Below, piece after piece: positions 1 through 10,569 of a stretch of 64,000 nucleotides of DNA. The translations under genes and the position numbers were made by a program. Within the stretch, counting starts at the first letter, position 1. The number at the start of each line of letters is the position of its first letter. Source of the stretch: Panonychus citri. Taxonomy: Eukaryota > Arthropoda > Arachnida > Trombidiformes > Tetranychidae. Below the pieces are notes generated by a model. That model saw only the letters and a program-made list of their open reading frames with translations. It did not search any database and was not told the origin of the DNA. Where the stretch lies: contig NW_026515544.1 of assembly GCF_014898815.1 (NCBI RefSeq), positions 1,922,001 to 1,986,000 of the forward strand, read 5' to 3'.

Positions 1-616
1 TGTCCCGGAGAGTCGATAACATTAACGAGATAATCTTCATCATCTTAAATATCCATTTATAGGAAAATACAAAAGAAAAGAACATTTAAATTAGAAAAGA
101 ATAATAAAAAAATTCTAAATAGAAATTAATTCTCTATGGATAATTTAAACTAACCGATTGAGTGTCCAAGAGCAATACTACTTGATTTCATGGTAATTCC
201 TCTTTGTTGTTCATCGGGTCGACTGTCCAGATACCTGGATTTACCAGCTAATCGTAAAGAGATAATCCCATTACTAGCAATTAAATAATCAGCGAGTGTT
301 GTTTTACCTAAAAACACAATTAAAGGAAAATAAAAAGAAAACAATTAATCACCGACAAAAAAAAAGATTCTCATTCACAGAGCTTTAAATAGACAATCAA
401 ACACTAGTCAGTTCACAATTATGATTCCAATGTAATTAAGAACATCACAATTTAACCATAATCACTAGCAGAGAAACACTAAACAATTAATTACAATTAA
501 AATGATTAAATGTAAACAAACTCACCGTGATCAACATGAGCAAGAATACAGATATTTCTTATATGAGAAACATCATCTTGAATAGATTTAATTTTTTCTA
601 ATGTAAATGTTTTCAT
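1..616 (-). CDS. EFL1: EFL1-like ribosome-maturation GTPase, N-terminal exons (partial)
   Basis: Three exons can be joined: 526-616, 155-307 and 1-43 (cut by the window edge), with introns 308-525 and 44-154. All junctions are GT-AG and in phase. The ATG is at 614-616. The protein begins MKTFTLEKIKSIQDD, followed by HIRNICILAHVDHGKTTLAD, the P-loop/G1 of translational GTPases. Next come RGITMKSS (switch I/G2) and, in the third exon, VNVIDSPGH (G3, DxPGH). The stretch LIASNGIISLRLAGK with RPDEQQRGITMKSS matches EFL1/Ria1 rather than EF-2. In the known family, EFL1 works with SBDS in the cytoplasm to evict eIF6 from pre-60S subunits. Only about 95 residues of a protein usually over 1000 long are present; the rest lies left of position 1. 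Identification rests on motif recall, not on a search. Confidence 0.88.
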
Positions 617-1859
617 GGTTCATTTCAATACTAATTAATCAATAGAAATTAATTACAAACAATTTTCGCTAATAAAAAGACAACAATTTAAATATATTAG
701 GTCAAACAATTAGATTTTCTGTCACGTTTGAAAAACAAAATTCACATTCACATGTAAACAAACCTGAAGAAAAGGATTGGATTTAAATATAAGCGCTCGG
801 TTCAAATTCTTACAATTAAACAATTAAATTTACGAATTAAATTTTTTTTCCTCTTAATTGCAATTAGAATTAGTTAATTTTTTATCTATTCCGTTGATTT
901 TCCGATTGAATTAAATGTAATAGGATTTGTTGTTTTCGATATGCAAATTAATTGGAAACTCAATTTTCTTCATCTAATTTGATTGACTTTTTAGTCATTT
1001 AATTGTTGGAAACTCGTTAATTAATTGTTATTTTGACGAAATGATTTTTGATTTGTTTCAGTTGAAAGTTAATATTTATATATCGCAATTAGAGATATTA
1101 ATTAATTACTTCTTTGATTTTATACATATTTATATATATATTGATTGATATTTTGTTTTTGTTGGACAAATTATATTGCAGTCAAAATATTTATATAATG
1201 ACATGGGATCGCAATTAGTTAATTAATCAAGGTTTGATAAGAGCATCAGAATTGTTTGTTTATAGCAAAGGTTAATTATGAATGAGTTTCAATTGAATGA
1301 GTGATTTCATTTTCCATGGATAGTTAGTTAATGGAGAGATTGTGAGATTGAACAATTTAAATGATTAACATTTCACCAATACAGAGATAGAGAGGGAGAG
1401 AGAGAAGGTGAGTAATTATAACAGATAAAGTTATTAATTAAAAATAAATTGATTGTTTTTCAATGAGACAAGTCAAATTATTTAAAGCAAGAGATTAAGA
1501 AATTGTTTTATCATCATAATCTTAAATTATATAATAATAATCATCAACTGATTCCAGGTTTGAGCCACAAGTAAATGAAAACTTATCATGAACAATTAAA
1601 TTATCACCCAAAGCAAAGCAAAGTGCTAATTGAAAGTAATTAACTTTTCATTCCTTGATTTAAATTGGACCAATAGTTAACTTTTTGTTTGCCATTGTAG
1701 TTAATTGAAAAGCTTAATCGACAGAATTAGGATTAGGATAATAAGAAATCCATTTGTATCATAATCTTGAAATTAATTTTCCATCTAAATGATTGATGTT
1801 AGTTGACAAATTTGATGAGATTTTGATTCGTAATCGTTGTAAATTGTCACGATTAAACC
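617..1859. other. intergenic: EFL1 5' flank and AKAP10 3' flank
   Basis: No convincing coding exon is seen on either strand. The sequence is AT-rich and full of AATTA/TTAATTG words, with a short GA run near 1383-1408. It must hold the EFL1 promoter just above 616 and the 3' UTR and polyadenylation region of the next gene below 1860. No single core-promoter motif stands out. Confidence 0.6.
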
Positions 1860-3933
1860 TCAAGAAACGGAGCCTTGGGTCACAGCGAAAACATCATCGA
1901 TAATCATCTGGGCCACTTTGTATGCTAATTCCTCTTTCTCCTTTTCCTCTAATGAATTTTGTCTGAACATTTTAACCGCTCTCGATAAACTCAGTCCATT
2001 GGATTTCCTGTTAACTGGTTGAGGTTGAAAATGTGATATAACTTTACCATAACGATCAACGGTGACCATTTGCAGGTCAGTTGCATAATCCCGTCGCCAG
2101 ATTGAATCATAATCATCTAAATTTGATAAACAAGGTTTAGAATTTAAATCACGGCCACAATTTACAACGGAAAGTGAAGAAGAGGATAAACTTTGCTGTG
2201 AAGTTAATGGACCTGAGCGATCACTTGAACCTGAATCACGACGAACCCTTGAAGAAGATACCAAACCAGGTTCACTATTTATTTGTAACGATTTAATTGA
2301 CTCATCAAGAAATGAGAAGAAAGTTTGACTTGATAGAAATTGTTGAAAATAAGTTTCCTCAAAATATTGCATCAATATGGAAATTGGCTTATCGAAACTG
2401 GACTTATCACCTCGTCGAACCGATTCCTCTATTTGGCACTTAAGCGTTTCACTCATCTCAAGATAACTTGGTGATTCAATGGAGAAAAATCTTTGATACA
2501 AGATTGTCAGGTCATCTTTTGTAATACAATCGGTTTTCCTAACATTTTCTGCCATCACTAGAAAATCAATATAATGATTCATTGTTTCATGTTCCATGAA
2601 CTCCATGAAATAGAAAAGCGTTGAATCATTGTAAAGTATATCGGGTAACCTTAAATGTCCACTGGTCAATACGGAAACTTGATATTTACAGAAGTAATAA
2701 CTTTTACAATACTGATTATAATAAGAGGTTTCCAAATGATTAACTATCCATTCAGCAAGGTCTTTGAATAAATTTTCACCCACCGGTGAGGAGGAATCAG
2801 CTAATCTTGATTCAATTGTTGTCACAACCACATCACTAATACCCAATTGTTTATATTTATCATGAGATAGAAATTTATCCCAAATACCTTCAGCATCTAA
2901 TTTAAAATCAATCTCTGATGTTATAAATTCTTTGGAAAATCTTTGGAAACACTCTAATTGTATCCATAGGCGAATCAATTGTTTGCTTGTTGATCCACGA
3001 GATTCCATGAATTGGACAAAATATGAAAGACTTTCATGATCTTTAAGAATATCCATAAGAGTTGGTGATAAACGTGATCGTGTTTCTAACGGTTTATTTT
3101 CATCGTAAATTGCTTCAGCAATTTGCATCTGATAGCTTCGATTAAGATTACGATGAGATGATATTCCAGGTGAATTAAGGCTAGCTCGAAGGGCGATACT
3201 AGAGAGACTATTGTTACGATTTGATGATGAAGAAAATGGTGATCGAGTGATATCAGGTAATTTCTCAAGGGTTGATGATGATGTTTTCCTTGTTGTTGTT
3301 GCTGCGACTGAAGATGATGATGATGAGGAGGATGAAAAGGGTGGTGTGGATGTGGTGAATGGTGAACATGTTGATGATTCATTTGTATGGGTAATTTCAT
3401 TGCCCATCGAGAGTATTGCGTTGATCCCATTCTCTCGATTTTTATTTGCTGTCACAAAAAAAGAATAGAAAGAAAGAGAGAACATTGAAAATTAGATCAA
3501 ATGGAGAAAAGAACAAATCAACAAGTGTATACAGAGAGAAATTCATCAAATACACTTGATAGAGATGAAAATAAGGTTAACAAAAAGTGAGAATAAATCA
3601 ACAATTCAATAGTCTACCAATTAATTACGATTACGTGAAGATAAGGTTGCTAAGATTGATTGAAGAAAAATAAACTTCCTGATGTATATTATGATTATTG
3701 TTTTCTCATCAAGAGGAGCCTCTTGACAGAACTAGAAATTAGAGTAATCATTTGGAAAGAGAATTAGTCTGAATATCATGATACATGTGAATATAAATTC
3801 GGGAATAAAGAGAAATGACCAATTTGTTAAAAGGAAAACGAAATGAAAAAAAAAGGATTATCATGAATATTATTGATTCGAATTGATATTATTCTGATAA
3901 CTAACCTTTTCTGCGGAAAAAATTAAGATTCAT
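1860..3933 (-). CDS. AKAP10: AKAP10 / D-AKAP2 orthologue: dual RGS domain, PKA anchoring protein
   Basis: Coding exons are 3906-3933 (MNLNFFRRK plus one base) and 1860-3448, giving 538 residues with the stop at 1860-1862. The acceptor before 3448 follows a TTTTTTTGTGACAG tract. The FFRRK start resembles the vertebrate D-AKAP2 start. A Ser/Thr-rich linker (about residues 25-115) leads to RGS1 (about 140-265, FVQFMESRG) and RGS2 (about 270-390, FCKYQVSVLTSG then LFYFMEFME). After another Ser-rich linker comes IWRRDYA and a C-terminal amphipathic helix, EELAYKVAQMIIDDVF, which matches the helix that binds PKA regulatory subunits. The family tethers PKA to endosomes or mitochondria and binds Rab4/Rab11. 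Compared with what I recall of human D-AKAP2, RGS1 lacks the long internal insert and the C-terminal PDZ ligand is missing (the protein ends VTQGSVS). The shared leader at 4843-4975 is its likely promoter or 5' exon. Confidence 0.9.
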
Positions 3934-5457
3934 CTTTTGTTGATCATAGTTAAAGGGAAAATCTGTACAGTCATGGAATATGTTGATTCTCCTGATTCAG
4001 CTGATTTCTTGGTTTCAATGAATTTTCTTGAAAAGGACAATCAAAGTGTAAAGGAAAAGCCAAATTCACATTGGAAAAGGTTGATTATGATTTTGGTAAT
4101 TTTGGCGATTGTCAAACTTGAATTGATACGCGTAACCAGCTGATGACTAATTGGAATAGTTTACCTGTAGATTAAAGAGATAAAGAAAGTGAATAGAAAG
4201 AGAAAATACAAAGAGAAGGCGTTAGAATGAAAGAAAAGAAAGAGAAAAATCAAAATTCAATAGGATTGACAATCTCTCGGTAACAAATGATATTAATCAC
4301 AATACCAGTTTACCTTATCCTGAGATGACAATATAGAACTCAATCAATGACAATTATCTTCAATAACCTTTGCTACATGGAAATTGAAGAGAAACAAAGG
4401 AGAATAAATCAAATTAAACTTACATAATTTTAATTGCTGATCAATTAAGGTGTTGAAAGAATCCTTTGAATATTAGTAACATCTAATTGCGATCATAGAG
4501 TTTTAAACGAAAAGGGTTTAAACGAGTATTCTAACTAAAGAAATACAGATTGATTAGTTAACTATTGTCTCTCTTTCTCTGTGCGTATAAATAATTGCTA
4601 ATGAAAATAAATGATTACAAATAATTAGAGAAAACAATTATCATTCAATAAACAATTTAACCAACGATCAATTGTCAATAAACAAGAAGGAAAAAAAGAG
4701 AGACACAAACAATTAACTCAAAGTAACAGAATGGAAACAGATGAAATTATAGAATCAGATTGTCTATTCTCAGAGCTGATGACAATTTAACCGGTTGAGA
4801 ACAATTAACTAATTATAATTAAAGATAAAAAAGATCAACAAAAAAAATGATTCGTTTCAAAACAATAACATTAAGAGAAAAAGAAAGAGACAAAAATTTG
4901 TCTTTCTTTTTAGAGAATCGATACTATCGTTTCTTCAATTTCGATATATCGAACATTTATTTCGCCGACAAATTTTGTTAATAAATTAATCACTTTCGCG
5001 TTTACATTGAATTAAATTTGATAAAAGATAAATTCAATTCGATTTTCAATGTTTTACAATTAAGAAAAGAAGGTTGATTAACAAAAAAAAAAGAACAAAA
5101 AATAATAATTGAATCATGTTTCGACTATTAATTGTACGAAAATAATTGTGGATTGTTATCTTAATCAAAGTAAATTGTGATCAATTTTGAGAACATAATT
5201 AGTTAATTGTAATTGGATAGTTTGTTTCAGAAGTAAAACACAATATCATTTTGGTTATCATTTATCTTTCGCTGTCAATTAATAGATATTAAAGTTTCAA
5301 CTTCTCCAGAGTTTTTTTTTGTTTTCCATCAGAAGTTAATCAAAAACTTTTCAAGATTTACAATTTTACAATTGAAATCTTTTTGGTTTATAATTGTGAT
5401 AATTAAGCAAATTTTTCCGATTGTTTTGTTTTTAATTGTTTGCGCTGTTCACTCTGA
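3934..5457. other. intergenic: AKAP10 5' region and MYST-gene 3' flank
   Basis: No coding exon is supported. A plus-strand frame at 3937-4143 is open but has no family resemblance and overlaps the AKAP10 5' end. The only structured part is the leader at 4843-4975. The segment 4976-5457 is AT-rich and holds the 3' end of the MYST gene. Confidence 0.55.
4843..4975 (-). promoter_or_regulatory. shared leader/promoter cassette, copy A (upstream of AKAP10)
   Basis: This ~130-bp block is closely matched at 8966-9103. On the plus strand both copies have AAAACAATAACA then TAAGAGAAAAAGAAAG, followed by a variable T/A tract. Then come the identical 18-mer TCGATACTATCGTTTCTT (4918-4935 here), a diverged TTCGATA segment and TCGCCGACAA. 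Read on the gene strand, the 5' edge is TTGTCGGCGA and the core is AAGAAACGATAGTATCGA. It lies about 0.9-1.0 kb above the AKAP10 ATG, so it could be the transcription start region with a non-coding first exon (inference). Confidence 0.65.
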
Positions 5458-7980
5458 TTATGTGCAGGTTTCTATTATCGGAGTGGTGTCAATATCACTT
5501 GTCATACTATCATTAAAGGTAAGCTCAACTGTTTCACCTCCTTCCTCCTCTTCAGTTGATGAACCAAAATCTTCCGGTGAATTGCGAGATGAATAAATAA
5601 TTGAATTCCTAGTATTGTCATCTTCATCATGTTCAATGTCCATTTCACGATTTTCATGTTCATTGTCCAAATCACGATCATCTCCTGCACCATTTTCCAT
5701 TTTCACATCGTTACTTTCATTATCATCAAGAGCATTGTTTCCATCATGCAAACTTTTCATGTCTGATCTGCGTTTCCTTTTCTTCTGAGAATCATACCTA
5801 AAGAATAAACAACAACAACAAACAATTAATTAAACACAAAGAAAAAAATTAAAGCAAAAAAAATAGATACACAATCAACAAGATATGATTAATAAATCAA
5901 CACAACTAACAGCTGATTTCTGTTTCAAACTGTTTTCAAAAATTAGGTAAAAGTTTAATTTACTTGTAAACTAAACTGTTCCTTTAACGATGATTTATCA
6001 GGATAAAAAAGAAATGAATACAATTAGTGATTCAAGTCTAGTGATTAGTTAAGAGTTGACGGGAAATTGTGGCAAATCATAAAATGAGAAGCTAAATAAG
6101 CTTAAATTTGATGGGGAGAAAGAAAAACTTACCAAGTTTTGGTTTTTCTTCTTCTCTTTTTTCGTGAAGATTTTGAAGTTAAAATGGTTGAATCATTATT
6201 AGAAGGCAGTGGGATCAATGATTGTTTGGCCGGTCCAATTGGACCACTTTTAATTTTTTGTTCATCTATAGTTAATTCGGAGTGAAGTATTTCATCTTCT
6301 TCGGCTCCACTTCCATCTTGACTGCAAGCACTATTTGGCGCAATTAAGGGTGTCCAACGAAGTCCATCTTCTTCAACCCATAATCTACTTTTACGTAAAC
6401 TTTCAATCATTTCCGTTTTCATTTTAATATTATACTTGGGAGATCCTTCCTCATCATGGTAATCAATCATGTCAAAGGTTTGCAAAGTAGATGCAATATC
6501 ATGTACATTCATTCCAGTTTCTTTGGAAATTTCTTCTAAATTAATTGTCTCCTTATCATGGATATATTTTAGAATTGATGATTTCCAAAAAGATTGGTAA
6601 GATAATTTACCAAGATCAGATAAAGGTTTCTCAGGTGTACCAGCCATTCCTTCACGGCGAGAAAGTAGATAACTAAACTCAATGAGAAAACGTCCATATC
6701 CTTGTCTCTGATAAACAGGAAGTGTCATAATACAAGAAACGTTATATTTTTGTGCACAATGTTTTTCCTTGCTGAAATATCCAACAAGATGACAGCCTAA
6801 AGAGAAAGTAAAAGGAGCAAAAATATATCAATGAAAAGATGAAGATAAAAATGATGAGAAATATACACAAACAGATAAACAAATAGAGACAAAAGTAAAT
6901 TCTATAGAGAGAGAGAGAAAGAAAATATATATAAATTGTTTACCTTTCTCATCATTTCTGGTTAATACATAAAATAGAAAAGGTTCGACATCATAAAATA
7001 AAGTTTTATGATCGAGAAATAATTTTGCAAGAAGACATAAATTTTGACAATAGATTTTGCTAACAAGACCATCTACCTCGAAAACACTTAATTGAACATC
7101 CTCATCATCGATTCGATGATTATTACGATAAATCTCAGTCGCTGGTGGTTGAAAAAGAACACATTTCGTCTGTAAGAAAAAAGAGAAACAGAAAATTAGA
7201 AATAGAATTAACTTGTTTTTTTAAATATTCTATTAGACGGATAATAATGATGATCTTTTCTAATAAAACGAATAGTGTTCATTTAGATTATTGAATGGAG
7301 ATAATATGCTAATTTAAATCGATAATTTCTCTATATAGTTGGTTGATTGAATGGTTTTTCGCTTTTTAATCAACCAAGAGTTTTCTTGTTTGATGCTTTT
7401 GGCCTCTTCTTATTTGCGTCGACTAACTGATTTACTCATCTAGAAAGGAAAAGGTTTTCGCCTTGAGGAAAAGGGTTAATCTAAATGAACACCGGTCGTT
7501 AAATTTATCATCAGCTTCGGGCCAACTTACTGAATGTCTTTCTAAAATGGGTTTACTTTTCATGTATTTAAGACAAAATTCACAAATAAATAGCTTATGC
7601 AATCTAGCATATTCTTGAGGGTAAGGAGATGAGTACCAGGTATCGATTTCAAATTTTCCAAATTCAATTGCGGCTGGACATCTAAAGGTGATTGTAGGAG
7701 AGCCTCCACCGCCACCTCCTGTTACAATTGAACCATTGCCGGGTGTTTCTGCACCCGAACAGTTTATACTGGAATAAGAGTTAACCTTTTTCTCTTTGTG
7801 GTCTTTATTATCACGAAAAGAAGATGGTATTCCCGTTTTATCCTTTAATGGTGTACAAATTTGAGTGGAAAATTGTTTCTCAGCTACTTCTTGAGCTTGT
7901 TTAAATAGCTTTTTATCCAACTCGGTTACACTGGTTGGTAATGTTCTCAATGGTGGTGAAACTTGTGATGTAGTCATCAT
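5458..7980 (-). CDS. KAT6: MYST-family histone acetyltransferase, KAT6 (MOZ/MORF/Enok)-like
   Basis: Exons are 7531-7980, 6944-7169, 6133-6796 and 5458-5797; introns are GT-AG and in phase. From the ATG pair at 7975-7980 this gives 559 residues. Features in order: VTELDKKLFKQAQE pre-MYST helix; CPAAIEFGKFEIDTWYSSPY; a C2HC zinc finger (CEFCLKYMKS, then HSTKC across the first junction); LSVFEVDG and KIYCQNLCLLAKLFLDHK with the autoacetylated lysine; YFSKEK; NVSCIMTLP with the catalytic Cys; the acetyl-CoA loop QRQGYGRFLIEFSYLLS; and PEKPLSDLG with the catalytic Glu. A basic KSSRKKRRRKTK patch and an acidic, Asp/Glu-rich tail follow. REGMAGTPEKPLSDLGKLSY and TLQTFDMIDY fit KAT6 better than Tip60, MOF or HBO1. 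The family acetylates histone H3 in the nucleus. A 7-residue insert (HRIDDED) precedes LSVFEVDG. No PHD or NEMM domain is seen. The true start is uncertain (see 8507-8579). Confidence 0.87.
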
Positions 7981-8506
7981 CCAAAATGATGACTACAAAA
8001 AGGAGATAGAATAAAAGATAAAGGAAAACAAAAACAACAACAAAAAATGGAGAGAAAGAATAAAAGAGAAAGAGTAGAAAAGAAAAATGGAAGAAAATGA
8101 AACACCAAAGTAAAAGAAAATAAAGCAAAAATTGGTAAAAAATCAATCAGGAATATAAGAAATGATGAAGGAAAGATGATGATGGACAATACCAAGAATA
8201 TGTAGATGAGGTAGATGATAATAACCATGAGATGAGAGTAGATGAAACCATAAGAGAAAAGAAAAAATAGAAAAAGAAAACATTATTAGATGATTTACAA
8301 ATTTTAGGTTTTTACTGTAATAACACCAAGAAAAAAACATTAACCAGTTTCTGGTTGTTACTCTTCATGGAGACAGAATCTCATGCAGATGGAACAACAA
8401 ATAGAGAGAGAGAGAGAGAGAGAAAGGAAAACAGTATTGAAAGGATAACCGCGCTTTTTATGATTGATTAAAGCTCAACATCGATTGAAAATGATTGGAT
8501 ACTTAC

Positions 8507-8579
8507 CCAAAGGTTTAGAATCTAATTTACGTTGTTTTTTATATTCTATTTCTAATATGATCTCTCTTCCGGTGACAAC
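8507..8579 (-). other. probable upstream exon of the MYST gene (coding status open)
   Basis: The segment has a strong acceptor (TCTTTCCTTAG) and donor (GTAAGT). Only one of its three frames is open, reading VVTGREIILEIEYKKQRKLD and ending after one extra base. That phase fits an acceptor at CACAAG inside the next exon (exon start 7961), bypassing the ATG pair at 7975-7980 and giving a 577-codon frame. However, I found no ATG upstream that would start this frame. It may therefore be a 5' UTR exon spliced to an acceptor just above 7980 (TTTTTGTAG), or an N-terminal exon whose start lies elsewhere. Confidence 0.5.
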
Positions 8580-8965
8580 CTAAGGAAAGACAAAGATGGT
8601 TGAGTAACATTATTCTTTACATGGATAGAAGCAAAAACAGAGAGAAAAGAAGCAAATGCCAATAAAGCCTAAAGATTTTCTTCCAAGAAAACGAAAACGA
8701 GAGACAAAGTAAAAAAGAGAAGCTTAAGAAATACAATATGAAGAGCAAGTCATTCTTTAGAAAAATTTTTTTCCATTTTCTCTTTCTCTCTATATAATTT
8801 TCTACTCTCTTTGTCTGATTACTTACATTTCTTTCCTGTGTAGAAACTTTGATTGTTCATATAATAGAGTATAAAATGTACACATTACAAAATGACGTTG
8901 AGAAACATGCCAATAATTAAATAAATCAAAATTAGAAACAATTAAATGTTAATTGGGAGATCAAA
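8580..8965. other. first intron / 5' region of the MYST gene
   Basis: AT-rich, with no supported coding exon. A 34-base piece, 8827-8860, begins with ATG (MNNQSFYTGKK) and ends at a GTAAGT donor, but it does not splice in frame to 8579. It is listed only so the reader can test it. Confidence 0.4.
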
Positions 8966-9103
8966 GGAAAAAAATTCTCATTCGGTTTTAAAACAATAAC
9001 AATAAGAGAAAAAGAAAGAAAAAAAATTCTCTTACCTTTTCTTACCTTTTCGATACTATCGTTTCTTTATCTTCGATACATTGATCACATTTTCGCCGAC
9101 AAT
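8966..9103 (-). promoter_or_regulatory. shared leader/promoter cassette, copy B (upstream of the MYST gene)
   Basis: Second copy of the block at 4843-4975, with the identical 18-mer at 9050-9067. On the gene strand it starts TTGTCGGCGAAAATG and runs to GATAGTATCGAAAAG, which is followed at once by two possible donors (GTAAGAAAAG and GTAAGAG). This looks like a short non-coding first exon with its splice donor. Both ATGs inside it are followed in frame by stops after at most a few codons, so it is probably untranslated. A transcription start near 9.1 kb would leave no room for the PHD-finger part of a full-length KAT6. Confidence 0.6.
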
Positions 9104-9994
9104 TAATTCAATCAATTGAACTTTTTCATTTCTCTCCACAAATCAACCGATTAAATTTCATTAATTGTAACAAAATTCAATTCTTCAAATGTAAACAACT
9201 CTAATTGTTACCACCATTGATTAGAGATTACAAATGATTTGATTAATAACAAAGTCTTTAAATTGATTTGTTTGTGATCAATTAATTTGGATAAGTGAAC
9301 AATTAATTTTTCGTAACTAATTAAAAGTTATTCAATGTTGATATTGATTTGGCTTGAAGGTAGATTAGTTAATTGTGATGATTTGTTTTAGAATTTAAGT
9401 TTAAATTGTTATCACTAGATGGAAATAGTATCTTGGTAAGTGTTTCATTCATTGATTTGAACAATTAGTTGATTGTTGGACGAATTTTAATTGTATTGGA
9501 AAAGATTTAAATTCTTCTGAATGATTTAGATGAAGGTTTTGTGTTTCTTAAGAAAATTATGAGAAATTTGAACAATTCAAATGATCCAATAAGAGTTAAC
9601 AAGTTGAAGCTTTTTCTGTAAATATGATAACCTAATCAAATGTAATTTAATAAGAAAACAATTTACAACCTTTATCTAAATTGAATAAAGTTCAGTGGAA
9701 AAGATCAACCAGCAAATTGTTCAGCTTAAATTCTAACCGATTGATTTTTTCAGCGGTGTGAAAAATCAGCTGATCGACATGTACAATTAACGAGTAATTT
9801 TCACCCTGAAAATCGGGATCATTGAAAAAAGACAATGAAATGTTCCCATCGGTGATCAGAAAGTTCATTTACAGTTCTGAGTAAGAAAAGTAAATGAATG
9901 TAACCCTGATTTCTTAGGCATTATCATCACAATATTACTCACCAAGACCAACATTATCTACACACACGGAGTGGAAACTATGGAAATCGAAATA

Positions 9995-9998
<4 letters not shown>

Positions 9999-10032
<34 letters not shown>
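9999..10032. repeat. (GA)n microsatellite
   Basis: Uninterrupted GA dinucleotide run of about 34 bases in the intergenic desert. Confidence 0.95.
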
Positions 10033-10037
<5 letters not shown>

Positions 10038-10534
10038 TGAAACATGATAGACGGTGGAAAGAGCAAGAGAGAGGGTGGAAAGAATAGAAGAAAAAATCTA
10101 AAGAGAGAGTAAGGAATATATAAAACTCAGATTCCTCCGGGAAAAATGATGATATCAACAAATTTTGCTCTTTCGCACCATTAGGAGGTTATCTTACTTT
10201 TCCTCTGTCTAGTTGCATATATATTTTACTTTTAACACAGTATTTTCAAATGGCACGCTTGGGACATCTTCAAGGAAGAGGAAAAGACTTCAGTGAGCTA
10301 GAACCATCTCATCATCATCATGTTGATGTTGATGAGAGGTGGAGAGAGAATGAGAGAGAGAGAGAAAAAATCTCTATGAGATACAAAGTCTGATGGAGAA
10401 GCAAAAAATATCAAGTAAGGTAAAAGTTCAATCTTTGTGATAGAAGGTATCATTTGCTGAACAATTCCGAAAAATATATGCAATAAACTTCATTGATGAC
10501 TTTGATTCTGAAGATGATAGAGGATAAAACTCTC

Positions 10535-10537
<3 letters not shown>

Positions 10538-10566
<29 letters not shown>
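10538..10566. repeat. (CT)n microsatellite
   Basis: Uninterrupted CT run of about 29 bases. Confidence 0.95.

Positions 10567-10569
<3 letters not shown>

Noticed and set aside
3937..4143. 68-codon plus-strand open frame
   Set aside because: It overlaps the AKAP10 5' end, has no domain, and starts in the first-exon flank; taken as chance.
8827..8860. ATG-containing piece ending in GTAAGT (MNNQSFYTGKK) as a first coding exon of the MYST gene
   Set aside because: Joining it to 8579 shifts the frame and hits a stop; no alternative acceptor gives a usable phase.
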